Shown: piece by piece, positions 1 to 10,428 of the stretch
Layout: the number at the start of each line of letters is the position of its first letter
Position numbering within the stretch: position 1 is the first letter of the stretch
NCBI GenBank assembly: GCA_947167075.1
Contig: CAMVGR010000018.1
Span: 1 to 35,844, forward strand
DNA: 35,844 bases
Reading direction: 5' to 3'
DNA from: an uncultured Bacteroidales bacterium
Lineage (GTDB): Bacteria; Bacteroidota; Bacteroidia; Bacteroidales; P3
Position numbers and translations under genes: made by a program
Notes under the pieces: generated by a model
Told to the model about the DNA's origin: nothing
Databases searched by the model: none
The model's input: only the letters and a program-made list of their open reading frames with translations

Positions 1-54
1 TAGAGCGAGAGTCTTCTAAACTCTAGGTCCTGCGTTCGAGTCGCAGCAGGGTCA
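1..54 (+). tRNA. tRNA-Arg (anticodon UCU), 3' portion
   Basis: Partial tRNA cut by the left edge. The anticodon stem pairs positions 8-12 with 20-24 around the loop CTTCTAA at 13-19, giving anticodon TCT, which reads AGA (Arg). The T arm pairs 30-34 with 42-46 around TTCGAGT. The acceptor 3' strand is 47-53 and the discriminator is A54. CCA is not encoded. The acceptor 5' strand and most of the D arm lie outside the window. Confidence 0.9.
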
Positions 55-63
55 CGGCGCGAC

Positions 64-97
64 GGCCCGCAGACGGAAGTCTGCTGGCCTTTTTTTT
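64..97 (+). terminator. Intrinsic terminator after tRNA-Arg
   Basis: GC-rich hairpin with CAGAC paired to GTCTG around a GGAA loop and flanking GGCC pairs, followed by eight T residues at 90-97. It separates the tRNA transcript from the aminotransferase promoter. Confidence 0.85.
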
Positions 98-125
98 ATG
101 AGGATGCGGTAATTTTATTCTGCCA

Positions 126-149
126 TGTTGTTTTTTTTGTGTACCTTTG
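126..149 (+). promoter_or_regulatory. Bacteroidota-type promoter of the aminotransferase gene
   Basis: The -7 element TAcctTTG lies at 142-149, with a TTG-containing -33 region around 126-130. The likely transcription start is about 155. This rules out the upstream ATG at 139 and supports the ATG at 172. Confidence 0.7.
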
Positions 150-171
150 CACTTTCAAAATATTTACAGAC

Positions 172-1374
172 ATGGAAATACTCTCCAACAGAATCATGAA
201 TATGGCCGAGAGCGAGACTCTCGCCATGACCGCCAAGGCCCGTGAGCTCAAAGCCCAGGGCAAAGATGTCATCAGCCTTTCGATAGGCGAGCCGGACTTC
301 AACACTCCCGAGGTGGTGAAAGAAGCAGCCAAGAAGGCTATCGACGACAACTTCACCCACTATCCTCCGGTGCCGGGCTATGCCGACCTGCGCGAGGCCA
401 TCTGCGAGAAGTTCCGCCGCGACAACGGGCTGGAGTACAAGCCCGAGCAGATTGTCGTCTCGACGGGTGCCAAGCAGAGCCTTTTCCAGGTGGTGCAGTG
501 CCTAATCAACCCGGGCGACGAGGTTATCATCCCCACGCCGTTCTGGGTGAGCTACAAGGAGTTTGTCCGTCTGGCCGAGGGCAAGTGTGTCTTCGTGAAG
601 ACCAAGCTCGAGAATGACTTCAAGGTGACCCCCGAGCAGCTCGAGGCCGCCATCACGCCGCGCACCAAGCTCATCATGTTCAGCAGCCCATCGAACCCCA
701 CCGGCATGCTCTACACCAAGGAGGAGTTGAAAGGCATAGCCGAGGTGGTGGCCCGCCACGAGAACCTCTTCGTCATGGCCGACGAGATATACGAGCACAT
801 CAACTTCGTGGGCAAACACGAGAGCATAGCCCAGTTCCCGGAGGTGAAAGACCGTGTCATCACCGTCAACGGCGTGGCCAAGGGCTTCGCTATGACCGGA
901 TGGCGTATCGGCTTTATCGCCGCCCCCACCGTCATCGCCAAGGCAGCCAACAAGCTGCAGGGCCAGGTGACCAGCGCCACCTGCTCCATAGCCCAGAAGG
1001 CTACCGTGTGCGCCATGCTCATGGATCCCAAGACCAGCAAGGACATCATCGACATGCGCAACATCTTCCAGCAGCGCCGCGACATGGTCTACAAGCTCCT
1101 CTGCGACATCCCCGGCCTCAAGGTCCGCCTGCCGCAGGGTGCCTTCTATTTCTTCCCCGACTGCAGCTCCTACTACGGCAAGAGCTTCAACGGCAAGAAG
1201 ATTGAGAACAGCACCGACATGGCCTTCTACCTCCTCAACGAGGCCAATGTGGCCACGGTGATGGGTAGCGCTTTCGGCGACGACAGCTGCATCCGCCTCA
1301 GCTATGCCACCAGCGAAGACCTCCTGCGCGAAGCCCTCCGCCGCATCAAAGAGGCCCTCGCAAAGCTGCAGTAA
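172..1374 (+). CDS. aspC: Pyridoxal-phosphate aspartate-type aminotransferase
   Basis: A 400-residue class I/II fold-type I aminotransferase, most like the aspartate aminotransferase I-gamma group that converts aspartate and 2-oxoglutarate to oxaloacetate and glutamate in the cytosol. Visible hallmarks are SIGEPDF near residue 37, SNPTG at 174-178, ADEIY with D204 and Y207 contacting the cofactor, and NGVAKGFAMTGWRIGF with K237 as the Schiff-base lysine. A C-terminal CIRLSYA supplies the carboxylate-binding arginine. The start at 172 is chosen because the promoter -7 box overlaps an earlier in-frame ATG at 139. The gene is monocistronic, between two terminators. GC content is visibly higher than in the ribosomal genes. 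Related substrates (aromatic amino acids, prephenate) cannot be excluded from sequence alone. Confidence 0.9.
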   Translation: MEILSNRIMNMAESETLAMTAKARELKAQGKDVISLSIGEPDFNTPEVVKEAAKKAIDDNFTHYPPVPGYADLREAICEKFRRDNGLEYKPEQIVVSTGAKQSLFQVVQCLINPGDEVIIPTPFWVSYKEFVRLAEGKCVFVKTKLENDFKVTPEQLEAAITPRTKLIMFSSPSNPTGMLYTKEELKGIAEVVARHENLFVMADEIYEHINFVGKHESIAQFPEVKDRVITVNGVAKGFAMTGWRIGFIAAPTVIAKAANKLQGQVTSATCSIAQKATVCAMLMDPKTSKDIIDMRNIFQQRRDMVYKLLCDIPGLKVRLPQGAFYFFPDCSSYYGKSFNGKKIENSTDMAFYLLNEANVATVMGSAFGDDSCIRLSYATSEDLLREALRRIKEALAKLQ

Positions 1375-1400
1375 GGACAGCACACACATACCAATACAGT

Positions 1401-1434
1401 CTGCACCCCATCCAGAACAGGGTGCAGATTTTTT
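1401..1434 (+). terminator. Intrinsic terminator of the aminotransferase gene
   Basis: Perfect 8-bp stem CTGCACCC/GGGTGCAG (1401-1408 with 1420-1427), followed by a T-rich tail at 1429-1434. Confidence 0.88.
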
Positions 1435-1454
1435 ATGTGTGATTTGATAAATAT

Positions 1455-1485
1455 TTTGCCATGTCGCAGAAAGTGCGTATCTTTG
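1455..1485 (+). promoter_or_regulatory. Strong Bacteroidota-type promoter of the structured leader
   Basis: TTTG at 1455-1458, a 19-bp spacer, then TAtcTTTG at 1478-1485. This is an almost ideal match to the Bacteroidota sigma-ABfr consensus. The predicted start is about 1490-1492, immediately before the structured region. No other TAnnTTTG lies between here and the lipoprotein ATG at 1721. Confidence 0.8.
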
Positions 1486-1489
1486 CACC

Positions 1490-1720
1490 GTCGTTTGCGA
1501 GAGTAAGCATCCGACAAGAAGAAGCTCAATTGCCTTACAAATTACCACCTTGAAGATGATTAGTTCTTCACCTTATCCCTTATCCGTTGGGATGTTTGTG
1601 CTTTATGGTACGGACATCCGTTGGATAAGGAAGGTTGTGGTAAACCTGTAAGGCAGACGGAATGAACCGTACCTTTTTTATTGGCAATAATGCACAAAAC
1701 CTTATAAAATTACCACAAAA
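1490..1720 (+). ncRNA. Structured ~230-nt leader RNA with alternative pairings (possible riboswitch or stable sRNA)
   Basis: Directly visible helices are 1531-1539 with 1647-1655 (9 bp), 1542-1548 with 1637-1643 (7 bp), 1578-1585 with 1623-1630 (8 bp) and 1590-1594 with 1615-1619. Side hairpins lie at 1552-1569 (GAAGA/TCTTC) and 1490-1515. The apical loop GGTACGG (1607-1613) is exactly complementary to CCGTACC (1667-1673), just before a T6 tract. The strand 1637-1653 can also pair with 1700-1716, a near copy of 1533-1548 placed four bases before the lipoprotein ATG. This arrangement suggests a cis-acting switch. The roughly 185-nt span from promoter to T tract would also suit an independent small RNA such as 6S RNA. 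I recognise no specific family. Confidence 0.6.
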
Positions 1721-2269
1721 ATGAAAAGAAAAGTACTTTCTGTTTGCATCGCCTTATTAGGCACCGTTATTTTCTCGAGTTGCACCAACACTCGGTTGGT
1801 CACCTCTAAAGCGACTTTCGACAAGTCCATTAATGAGGTTAAAGCTGAACTTGCGCAACAAGGCTATGCTCCCTCGGGAAGCAGTTCCGACACAAAGAAT
1901 AATGTTTATGTAGAAGGAACCTCATATTCACGCTATACTGGATACGGTTCAAAGATGGCAAATGATTTTATCACTACTGATACTTATCGTTTCACAAACG
2001 AAGATGGAAACACAATGAACTTTTCCGTTTCTTATAAGGCAAAACAAAATGGAGAGCTCATATATGTTACAGAAGTGAACACCGCAGGTTGTGAAACCTC
2101 AAATGCCAAACTATACAATACACTTTGTGGATCATCATCTCCAATAAAGAAGTTGGATAACCTACCGCAAGACGCATCTTTTGAGGAGACAGATATAATG
2201 AAAACGACACTTGCTGTCACTGGTGGTAGCATCCTTGCTGGGGTGCTAATTGGTTTGATGATGCTATAG
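1721..2269 (+). CDS. Putative lipoprotein of unknown function with C-terminal hydrophobic tail
   Basis: 182 residues. The N-terminus has a short basic start, a hydrophobic stretch and a lipobox-like FSSC, with C21 as the expected lipidated cysteine. No acidic surface-export signal follows it, so the protein may stay on the periplasmic side. The middle (residues 22-160) is Ser/Thr/Asn rich with two more cysteines and no recognised domain. Residues about 162-182 form a hydrophobic, glycine-spaced segment (TGGSILAGVLIGLMML) that could insert in a membrane. No close downstream partner follows; the next gene is convergent. The long structured leader at 1490-1720 suggests regulated expression. GC content is lower than in the aminotransferase gene. 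The protein family is not recognised. Confidence 0.75.
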   Translation: MKRKVLSVCIALLGTVIFSSCTNTRLVTSKATFDKSINEVKAELAQQGYAPSGSSSDTKNNVYVEGTSYSRYTGYGSKMANDFITTDTYRFTNEDGNTMNFSVSYKAKQNGELIYVTEVNTAGCETSNAKLYNTLCGSSSPIKKLDNLPQDASFEETDIMKTTLAVTGGSILAGVLIGLMML

Positions 2270-2293
2270 GATATCCTAAAGTAATACAGACGA

Positions 2294-2323
2294 AAGTGCG
2301 CCCCGCGGAAGCGGGGCGCACTT
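2294..2323. terminator. Bidirectional terminator between the lipoprotein gene and asnS
   Basis: Perfect 13-bp GC-rich stem (2294-2306 with 2311-2323) closed by a GGAA loop, between convergent genes. The T tracts are short on both sides, so its strength comes from the stem. Confidence 0.75.
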
Positions 2324-2345
2324 GTTGTTACATAGTGCCGACGGT

Positions 2346-3782
2346 TTAGAACTCGGCGGTCTTCGGGGTTCTCGGGAATGGGATAACGTCGCGGATGTTG
2401 GCCATGCCGGTGACGAAGAGCAGCAAGCGCTCGAAGCCCAGGCCGAAGCCGGCGTGAGGGCAGCTGCCGTAGCGACGCGTGTCGAGGTACCACCACATGT
2501 CCTTCATCGGGATGTGGAGCTCCTCGATGCGGCCCATCAGCTTGTCGTAGTTCTCCTCGCGGACGCTGCCGCCGATGATTTCGCCGATCTGCGGGAAGAG
2601 CACGTCGGTGCCCTGTACGGTGAGGCCGGAGAAGCCCTGACGCTTGCCCTCTTCCTCCACGTGGTCGTTGAGCTTCATGTAGAAGGCCTTGATCTCCTTC
2701 GGGTAGTCGATCATGATGACGGGCTTCTTGAAGTGTTTTTCCACCAGGTAGCGCTCGTGCTCGCTTGCCAAATCCACACCCCAACTCACAGGGAACTCGA
2801 ACTTCTCGCCGTTCTTGACGGCCTCCTCCAGTATCTTGATGCCTTCGGTGTAGGGCAGACGCACAAACTCGGTGTCCACCACGCTGCGCAGGCGCTCGAT
2901 GAGGCCCGGGTCGATCATCTTGTTGAGGAACTCGAGGTCATCCATGCAGTGGTCGAGGGCCCAGCGGACGCAGTATTTGATGAACTCCTCCTCGAGGGCC
3001 GTCAGCTCGTCCATCTGGTAGAAGGCCATCTCCGGCTCGATCATCCAGAACTCTGCCAGGTGGCGCGGAGTGTTGCTGTTCTCGGCGCGGAAGGTAGGGC
3101 CGAAGGTGTATATCTTGCCCAGCGAGGTAGCACCCAGCTCACCCTCGAGCTGGCCGCTGACGGTGAGGGCGGTGAACTTGCCGAAGAAGTCCTGCTCCCA
3201 GTCGATGGTGCCGTCCTCCTTGCGTGGCGGGTTCTCGGGGTCGAGGGTCGAGACGTGGAACATCTCGCCGGCACCCTCGCAGTCGCTAGCGGTGATGAGC
3301 GGCGTGTGGAAGTAGAAGAATCCGCGCTCGTGGAAGAAGGTGTGGATGGCCATGGCCATATTGTGGCGCAGACGCATGACGGCGCCGAAGGTGTTGGTGC
3401 GCAGGCGCAGGTGGCCTATCTCGCGCAGGAACTCCATACTGTGTCCCTTCTTCTGCAGTGGGTAGGTGTTGGGGTCGGCCTCGCCGTAGACGACGATGCG
3501 CTCGGCCTGCACCTCGACGGCCTGGCCGCTTCCCTGGCTCTCCACCAGTTTGCCCTCCACGCCGATGCAGGCGCCGGTGGTGATGCGGCGCAGCTCTTCC
3601 TCGAACTTCTGTGGGTCTGCGACGACCTGGATATTGTGGATGATGGAGCCGTCGTTGACGGCAAGGAAGGCGACATTCTTGTTGCCACGCTTGGTGCGGA
3701 CCCATCCCTTTACGCATATCGTAGTACCCAGCAGGGCACTTACATCTTCTTTCAACAGATATTTAATCTCGTAACGTTTCAT
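2346..3782 (-). CDS. asnS: Asparaginyl-tRNA synthetase
   Basis: 478 residues, typical for bacterial AsnRS. It charges tRNA-Asn with asparagine using ATP in the cytosol. The N-terminal OB-fold anticodon-binding domain covers about residues 1-105 ([11 protein letters not shown]). The class II core follows. Motif 2 is around residues 228-250 ([21 protein letters not shown]), and motif 3 near residue 450 is [22 protein letters not shown] upstream of motif 3 is typical of the AsnRS/AspRS group. FRAENSNT, rather than the aspartyl-type sequence, supports asparagine specificity. It is the last gene of a minus-strand block and starts 8 bases after the stop of the guanylyltransferase gene, so co-transcription with thyA and that gene is likely. 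Confidence 0.96.
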   Translation of the reverse strand: MKRYEIKYLLKEDVSALLGTTICVKGWVRTKRGNKNVAFLAVNDGSIIHNIQVVADPQKFEEELRRITTGACIGVEGKLVESQGSGQAVEVQAERIVVYGEADPNTYPLQKKGHSMEFLREIGHLRLRTNTFGAVMRLRHNMAMAIHTFFHERGFFYFHTPLITASDCEGAGEMFHVSTLDPENPPRKEDGTIDWEQDFFGKFTALTVSGQLEGELGATSLGKIYTFGPTFRAENSNTPRHLAEFWMIEPEMAFYQMDELTALEEEFIKYCVRWALDHCMDDLEFLNKMIDPGLIERLRSVVDTEFVRLPYTEGIKILEEAVKNGEKFEFPVSWGVDLASEHERYLVEKHFKKPVIMIDYPKEIKAFYMKLNDHVEEEGKRQGFSGLTVQGTDVLFPQIGEIIGGSVREENYDKLMGRIEELHIPMKDMWWYLDTRRYGSCPHAGFGLGFERLLLFVTGMANIRDVIPFPRTPKTAEF

Positions 3783-3790
3783 TGTATTGT

Positions 3791-4924
3791 TTAGTTTCTT
3801 TTATTGTCTATCAGTTTTTTCAATTCTACGTCGCTGGCGAATTTGAACACCAGGTCTTCGCTACTGCGACGGCAGACCATCAGTGTGTTGCTATCGGCTG
3901 CCACTATATAGCCATCCAGTCCTTCGACGATGATCGACTTCCCGCTCTCGTTAGGCATGGCAATCACACAGTTGTGCGAGTTGTAGAAGAAGATATTGTC
4001 GTTGCCGAGTATGGCGTTGCCATTGGCATCGTGGCGGGAGGCATCGTATAGGGTGTTCCAGGTCTCGACATCGCTCCATCCGAATGAGGCTGCCAGCACA
4101 TGCACGTTGTCGGCTTTCTCCATTATTCCGTGGTCGATACTGACGGCTTCGCTTTGCGAGTAGACATATTCTACATCGTCGGGATGCGACCGCGAGCCTA
4201 GCCTGAAGAACAGGTCGGCCACATCGGGCAGATAGTGCCGATAGGCATCCAACAGCACGGGCAATCGCCACACTAGCAGACCTGTATTCCAGAAGAATTC
4301 GCCACTGGCAATCATCTGTCGGGCTATCTCGACGGGCGGTTTCTCGGTGAAGGTGACTACGGGATGCAGGTTGTCGCAGTCGGGCATCGATGGTGTTTCG
4401 CGGAATTGTATGTATCCGTAGCTGGTGTCGGGATGGGTGGGTTGGACACCGAGGGTGATTATCCAGTCGTTGTGGGCCGCTGCCGCCACAGCCTGCTTAA
4501 GGTCGGCGACGAACAGGTCCTGCCGGAAGATGGCGTGGTCGGAGGGGCTGACGATGACCGTGGCCTCGGCATCACGCTCGCGGACGATGGCGGCGGCGTA
4601 GGCGATGCAGGGTGCGGTGTTGCGACGCATAGGTTCTGCCAGCACCTGCCATGGTTCCAAGTTGGGCAGTTGCTCACGCACCTTGTTGTAGTACTGTTCG
4701 CCGGTGACCACCACGATGTGGTCGTGCATGCATATCTGGGTAAAACGGTCGAAGGTGGTCTGAAGCATGGACTGGCCATTTCCCATTACGTCGATTAATT
4801 GCTTTGGGGTGTCTTCCGTGCTGATGGGCCAAAATCGACTCCCCAGTCCGCCGGCCATTATGATGCACCAGAGGTGAGAGGTGGATACGTCGATGGGTTG
4901 ATATGTGGAGTTGTTCGGGCTCAT
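3791..4924 (-). CDS. manC: Mannose-1-phosphate guanylyltransferase (first paralog)
   Basis: 377-residue nucleotidyltransferase predicted to make GDP-mannose from GTP and mannose-1-phosphate, a precursor for GDP-fucose and mannosylated surface glycans. The N-terminal pyrophosphorylase signature is [18 protein letters not shown]. Further family motifs are [34 protein letters not shown] and FGWSDVETW. It lacks the C-terminal phosphomannose isomerase domain of long bifunctional ManC proteins. About 17 extra residues precede the usual start, and an internal start near IIMAGG is possible. It lies 10 bases after thyA and 8 before asnS. A shorter paralog lies at 9365-10408. Confidence 0.92.
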   Translation of the reverse strand: MSPNNSTYQPIDVSTSHLWCIIMAGGLGSRFWPISTEDTPKQLIDVMGNGQSMLQTTFDRFTQICMHDHIVVVTGEQYYNKVREQLPNLEPWQVLAEPMRRNTAPCIAYAAAIVRERDAEATVIVSPSDHAIFRQDLFVADLKQAVAAAAHNDWIITLGVQPTHPDTSYGYIQFRETPSMPDCDNLHPVVTFTEKPPVEIARQMIASGEFFWNTGLLVWRLPVLLDAYRHYLPDVADLFFRLGSRSHPDDVEYVYSQSEAVSIDHGIMEKADNVHVLAASFGWSDVETWNTLYDASRHDANGNAILGNDNIFFYNSHNCVIAMPNESGKSIIVEGLDGYIVAADSNTLMVCRRSSEDLVFKFASDVELKKLIDNKRN

Positions 4925-4934
4925 TTGTTCGTAT

Positions 4935-5729
4935 TCAAACCGACACCTCTCCTTTGATGTGGGGGTGTGGGTTATAATTCTCGAGAGTGAAGTCCTCGTA
5001 CTGGAACGAGAAGATGTCCTTCACCGCAGGGTTGATTCTCATTGTCGGCAGTGGACGAGGGTCGCGTGTGAGCTGCAGCCGCACTTGGTCCAGATGGTTC
5101 TTGTATATATGTGCATCGCCGAAGGTGTGAACGAAGTCGCCAACCTCCAGTCCGCACATCTGTGCCATCATCATGGTCAGCAGCGAGTAGCTGGCGATAT
5201 TGAATGGCACGCCAAGGAAGATGTCGGCACTGCGCTGATAGAGCTGGCACGAGAGGCGGCCATGGTCGACATAGAACTGAAACAGGCAGTGGCAGGGCGG
5301 AAGAGCCATGTCTTCGATTTCGGCGGGGTTCCATGCTGTCACCATCAGTCGTCGACTGTAGGGGTTGGTCTTGATCTGTTCTACTACGTTGGCTATCTGG
5401 TCGATAGTGCCGCCTTTGCCGTCGGGCCACGACCGCCACTGGCTGCCATAGACGGGCCCCAGGTTGCCGTCGGCATCGGCCCATTCGTCCCATATCGATA
5501 CTCCGTGCTCCTTCAGATACCGTATGTTGGTTTCGCCACGAAGAAACCATAGTAGCTCGTAGATGATGGAACGCAGGTGCAGTTTCTTGGTCGTCAGGGC
5601 GGGAAATCCGTCGGCGAGGTGGAATCGCATCTGGTAGCCGAACACGCCCACTGTGCCTGTCCCTGTTCGGTCTAGGCGCTCTGTGCCGTGGTCGAGCACA
5701 TGTTGTAGCAGGTCAAGATATTGTTTCAT
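4935..5729 (-). CDS. thyA: Thymidylate synthase
   Basis: 264 residues, the same length as the E. coli enzyme. It methylates dUMP to dTMP using methylene-tetrahydrofolate, yielding dihydrofolate. The active site is [12 protein letters not shown] with nucleophile C146. [10 protein letters not shown] carries the phosphate-binding arginines. RTGTGT near residue 21 and [15 protein letters not shown] complete the family pattern. The C-terminus ends GEVSV. In this window it is followed by manC and asnS, not by dihydrofolate reductase, which often neighbours thyA. No clean TAnnTTTG promoter is visible upstream. An A/T-rich stretch around 5776-5786 is only a degenerate match. Confidence 0.97.
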   Translation of the reverse strand: MKQYLDLLQHVLDHGTERLDRTGTGTVGVFGYQMRFHLADGFPALTTKKLHLRSIIYELLWFLRGETNIRYLKEHGVSIWDEWADADGNLGPVYGSQWRSWPDGKGGTIDQIANVVEQIKTNPYSRRLMVTAWNPAEIEDMALPPCHCLFQFYVDHGRLSCQLYQRSADIFLGVPFNIASYSLLTMMMAQMCGLEVGDFVHTFGDAHIYKNHLDQVRLQLTRDPRPLPTMRINPAVKDIFSFQYEDFTLENYNPHPHIKGEVSV

Positions 5730-5891
5730 ATTTTCTGATTAACGATACTTTATATAAAATGTTGTGTGCTCTTCCAAAAAAATATATTCGTCCGGAGTGG
5801 GATGAGGGATTTTGTGTAATGGGTTGTATAATAGCGAAATATGGAGATGTTGATTTGTAATGTACTGAAATACTGGATGTCGCCGCGTCAA

Positions 5892-5945
5892 CACCGTACT
5901 TCATCCGTACATGCACCGTACATGCACCGTAGATGCACCGTGACG
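5892..5945 (-). repeat. Dispersed 54-bp repeat, copy 1 (11-bp units)
   Basis: Identical over 54 bp to the reverse complement of 29676-29729. It is composed of about four and a half 11-bp units of the type ATGCACCGTAC (variants TTCATCCGTAC and ATGCACCGTAG). A short CACCGT...ACGGTG inverted repeat lies at its right edge. Identity stops abruptly outside the 54 bp. Confidence 0.9.
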
Positions 5946-6000
5946 CGACGGTGTGTCCACACCACATGTAGGCTGCAAGTAGGCCGATGATAGAGACCAT

Positions 6001-6048
6001 ACAAAAGCACAGTGCGATGCCATTGAGGTTCAACGGAATCGCACTGTG
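6001..6048 (-). terminator. recQ terminator
   Basis: 11-bp perfect stem CACAGTGCGAT/ATCGCACTGTG (6008-6018 with 6038-6048), with further pairing of CC-TTGA to TCAA-GG in the loop. On the minus strand the stem is followed by CTTTTGT. Confidence 0.75.
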
Positions 6049-6067
6049 GAGGGTAGCCGGGCTACGG

Positions 6068-8272
<2,205 letters not shown>

Positions 8273-8343
8273 AATAGTCTACAATAAATCGCGCAAAAGT
8301 CCGTTATGTAGTGCGATATGGTTCTTTGGCGCCTAACTTTTTA

Positions 8344-8375
8344 CAAAAGTACAAAATAAGTTTGAATTGACCAAA
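8344..8375 (-). promoter_or_regulatory. recQ promoter
   Basis: On the minus strand, TActTTTG (8351-8344) is preceded by a TTG-type -33 box at about 8375-8372, with 20-bp spacing. A plus-strand TAagTTTG at 8357-8364 overlaps it and could serve lptB, but it lacks a well-placed -33 box. Confidence 0.65.
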
Positions 8376-8540
8376 TTTTTTTTGTGTGTCATATATGAGC
8401 TGTGATAGAAAGTTTTGAATAATAGACTGTTGTGAAAATCAAAAAGAACCATGTCGCTCTCGAAATAGAGGGTGCAAATGTTAAAACAAGCATAAAGGGG
8501 AAGAGAAAATCGTCCAAAATGTAGTTTGTAAAGTAGTGTT

Positions 8541-9368
8541 ATGAAACTATATACAGATAAGGTAGTGAAGAGCTACCGGTCGCGTACGGTTGTGAAACAG
8601 GTGTCGGTCGAGGTGAGCCAGGGTGAGATAGTGGGGTTGCTGGGGCCGAATGGGGCTGGTAAGACAACCACGTTCTACATGGTAGTGGGTATCATCAAGC
8701 CCAATTCCGGACAGGTGTATATGCAAAGCACATGCGAGGATGACTTGAACCACATAGCGTTCAAAGAGGGACGCGATGTGGCGAAGCTCGACGATGGCCA
8801 AACACTCCGCCTCAGAATTACCGGTATGCCGCAGTATCGTCGTGCACAACTCGGGGTGGGGTACTTGGCTCAGGAAGCTTCAGTATTCAGACAAATGAGT
8901 GTGGAGGACAATATCGCCTCTATCTTGGAGTTCAGAAAAGACCTGTCAAAACAGCAGCAACAAGACAAGCTGGAATCGCTGCTGGACGAGTTCCGCCTCC
9001 AACATATCCGCAAGAGTAAAGGAATACAACTCAGCGGAGGCGAACGCAGACGTACGGAGATTGCGAGGGCACTTGCCAACGACCCGATGTTTCTGCTGCT
9101 CGACGAGCCTTTTGCAGGTGTCGACCCTATAGCTGTGCAAGACATACAAGATATAGTCGCCCATCTGAAAGAAAGGAATATCGGGATACTCATTACCGAC
9201 CATAATGTCAGAGAGACACTTGCTATTACGGATCGTGCCTACCTTCTGTACGAAGGGTCGGTGTTGCACCATGGCACACCCGAGCAAATGGCTGCGGATC
9301 CCGATGTGCGTGAGAAGTATTTGGGCCGCGATTTTGAGTTGAGAAGAGTAAAAACTATAGAAATATGA
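8541..9368 (+). CDS. lptB: LPS export ABC transporter ATPase LptB
   Basis: 275 residues. The cytoplasmic ATPase powers LptFG to extract LPS from the inner membrane. Walker A is GPNGAGKTT (35-43), the Q-loop region is [10 protein letters not shown], the signature is LSGGE (164-168), Walker B is LLLDEP near 185-190, and the H-loop is H221 in [23 protein letters not shown] and ITDHNVRET together are diagnostic of LptB among ABC ATPases. Usual family length is about 240. The excess is a polar insertion at roughly residues 62-92, between the beta-strand GQVYM and the usual ITGMPQYRR segment. The stop overlaps the next gene by 4 bp (ATGA), indicating translational coupling to the guanylyltransferase. 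Confidence 0.94.
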   Translation: MKLYTDKVVKSYRSRTVVKQVSVEVSQGEIVGLLGPNGAGKTTTFYMVVGIIKPNSGQVYMQSTCEDDLNHIAFKEGRDVAKLDDGQTLRLRITGMPQYRRAQLGVGYLAQEASVFRQMSVEDNIASILEFRKDLSKQQQQDKLESLLDEFRLQHIRKSKGIQLSGGERRRTEIARALANDPMFLLLDEPFAGVDPIAVQDIQDIVAHLKERNIGILITDHNVRETLAITDRAYLLYEGSVLHHGTPEQMAADPDVREKYLGRDFELRRVKTIEI

Positions 9369-10408
9369 ATAGATATTGTGTAATAATGGCCGGCGGAATA
9401 GGGAGCCGCTTCTGGCCATTGAGTAAGAATAACTACCCCAAACAGTTCCTCGATGTGCTGGGCACGGGAAAGAGTTTTATAAGGGCTACGTTCGAGCGCT
9501 TCCTTCCATTGGTTCCGGCAGATCACTTTCTGGTGGTGACAAATGCTGCATATAAGCAGCTTGTGTTAGAACAGTTGCCAGAACTCGACGAAAATCAGGT
9601 GCTTTGCGAACCGATGAGACGCAACACCGCTCCATGCATTGCCTATGCTACCTATCATATTCTGTCGCAGTGCGACGAGGCCTCGATAGTGGTGACTCCA
9701 GCCGATCATCTGGTGACCAACGAGGTGGAGTTCCATCGTGTGGTTGGAAATGGCTTCGCATTTGTTGAGAAAAACAAGGATGCTTTGATGACAATCGGTA
9801 TTCGCCCCAGTCGTCCCGAAACAGGATATGGTTATATTGAGGTGGATAAAACGTCGGAGGGTATAGTTCCAGTAAAAAACTTTAAAGAGAAACCGAACCT
9901 GGAAACTGCGAAACGCTTTGTGGCAGATGGACGTTATTTTTGGAATTCAGGTATCTTCCTCTGGAGTTCGCAGGCTATAATGAACGCTTTCCGATCCTAT
10001 CTTCCCGATATGGTGACGCTGTTCGATGAGGGACAGGGTGTTTTCGGTACAACAGAAGAGCAAAGTTTTATCAATCGTCAGTTCGAACATTGCGAGAATA
10101 TCAGCATCGACTATGGCGTTATGGAACGCTCGCAGAGCCGCTATACGATATGTGCTGATTTCGGTTGGAGCGACATTGGCACCTGGGGCTCTCTGTACAC
10201 ACATGCCCTTCACGACAATGCAGCCAATGCCGTTAGTGGACATGCTGTGATAGTGAATACAAAGGACAGTGTGATTAATATTGAACAAGGGTACGAAGCA
10301 GTGGTACAGGGATTAGATCACTGCTTGGTGGCTCTGCGCGACAAGTCGCTTTTGGTCTGCAGACTAGAGGATGAACAAGAGATAAAACATTGGGTTGAAA
10401 AGCTGTGA
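9365..10408 (+). CDS. Mannose-1-phosphate guanylyltransferase (second paralog)
   Basis: 347-residue single-domain nucleotidyltransferase predicted to make GDP-mannose. Motifs are [19 protein letters not shown] at the N-terminus, [38 protein letters not shown] and FGWSDIGTW. It shares these blocks with the protein at 3791-4924 but diverges elsewhere, so the two are old paralogs rather than a recent duplication. There is no phosphomannose isomerase domain. It overlaps lptB by 4 bp, pairing GDP-mannose supply with LPS export. Its transcript ends at the hairpin at 10429-10475. Related activities on other sugar-1-phosphates cannot be excluded. Confidence 0.92.
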   Translation: MNRYCVIMAGGIGSRFWPLSKNNYPKQFLDVLGTGKSFIRATFERFLPLVPADHFLVVTNAAYKQLVLEQLPELDENQVLCEPMRRNTAPCIAYATYHILSQCDEASIVVTPADHLVTNEVEFHRVVGNGFAFVEKNKDALMTIGIRPSRPETGYGYIEVDKTSEGIVPVKNFKEKPNLETAKRFVADGRYFWNSGIFLWSSQAIMNAFRSYLPDMVTLFDEGQGVFGTTEEQSFINRQFEHCENISIDYGVMERSQSRYTICADFGWSDIGTWGSLYTHALHDNAANAVSGHAVIVNTKDSVINIEQGYEAVVQGLDHCLVALRDKSLLVCRLEDEQEIKHWVEKL

Positions 10409-10428
10409 AGAAACAGCAAAGGATAGCA

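Larger units (their letters stand above)
5730..6067. other. 338-bp gene-less region between thyA and recQ
   Basis: Contains the dispersed 54-bp repeat (5892-5945) and the recQ terminator hairpin (6001-6048). The stretch 5745-5890 is A/T-rich with no recognisable element. A minus-strand open frame of 106 codons crosses both the repeat and the terminator and is not a convincing gene. Confidence 0.6.

Noticed and set aside
139..171. In-frame ATG at 139 as the start of the aminotransferase
   Set aside because: The promoter -7 box lies at 142-149, so this ATG would be upstream of the transcript start; the conserved protein begins after 172.
1531..1655. SRP RNA, tmRNA or RNase P RNA
   Set aside because: There is no SRP GGAA-tetraloop domain, no tRNA-like end or tag frame, and the length is too short for RNase P. 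A 6S-type RNA could not be excluded and is kept as an alternative.
1670..1677. TAccTTTt as a separate promoter for the lipoprotein gene
   Set aside because: It lacks the final G and has no -33 box at 19-21 bp; the nearest TTG is 32 bp away. It is better explained as the T tract after CCGTACC.
2322..3794. Long plus-strand open frame of 490 codons opposite asnS
   Set aside because: It is antisense to a well-conserved synthetase and has the Val/Ala/Leu/His-rich composition of a shadow frame caused by GC-rich codon bias.
5713..6033. Minus-strand 106-codon frame with a hydrophobic N-terminus between recQ and thyA
   Set aside because: It starts inside the recQ terminator loop, runs through the 54-bp dispersed repeat and overlaps thyA; composition changes abruptly at each element.
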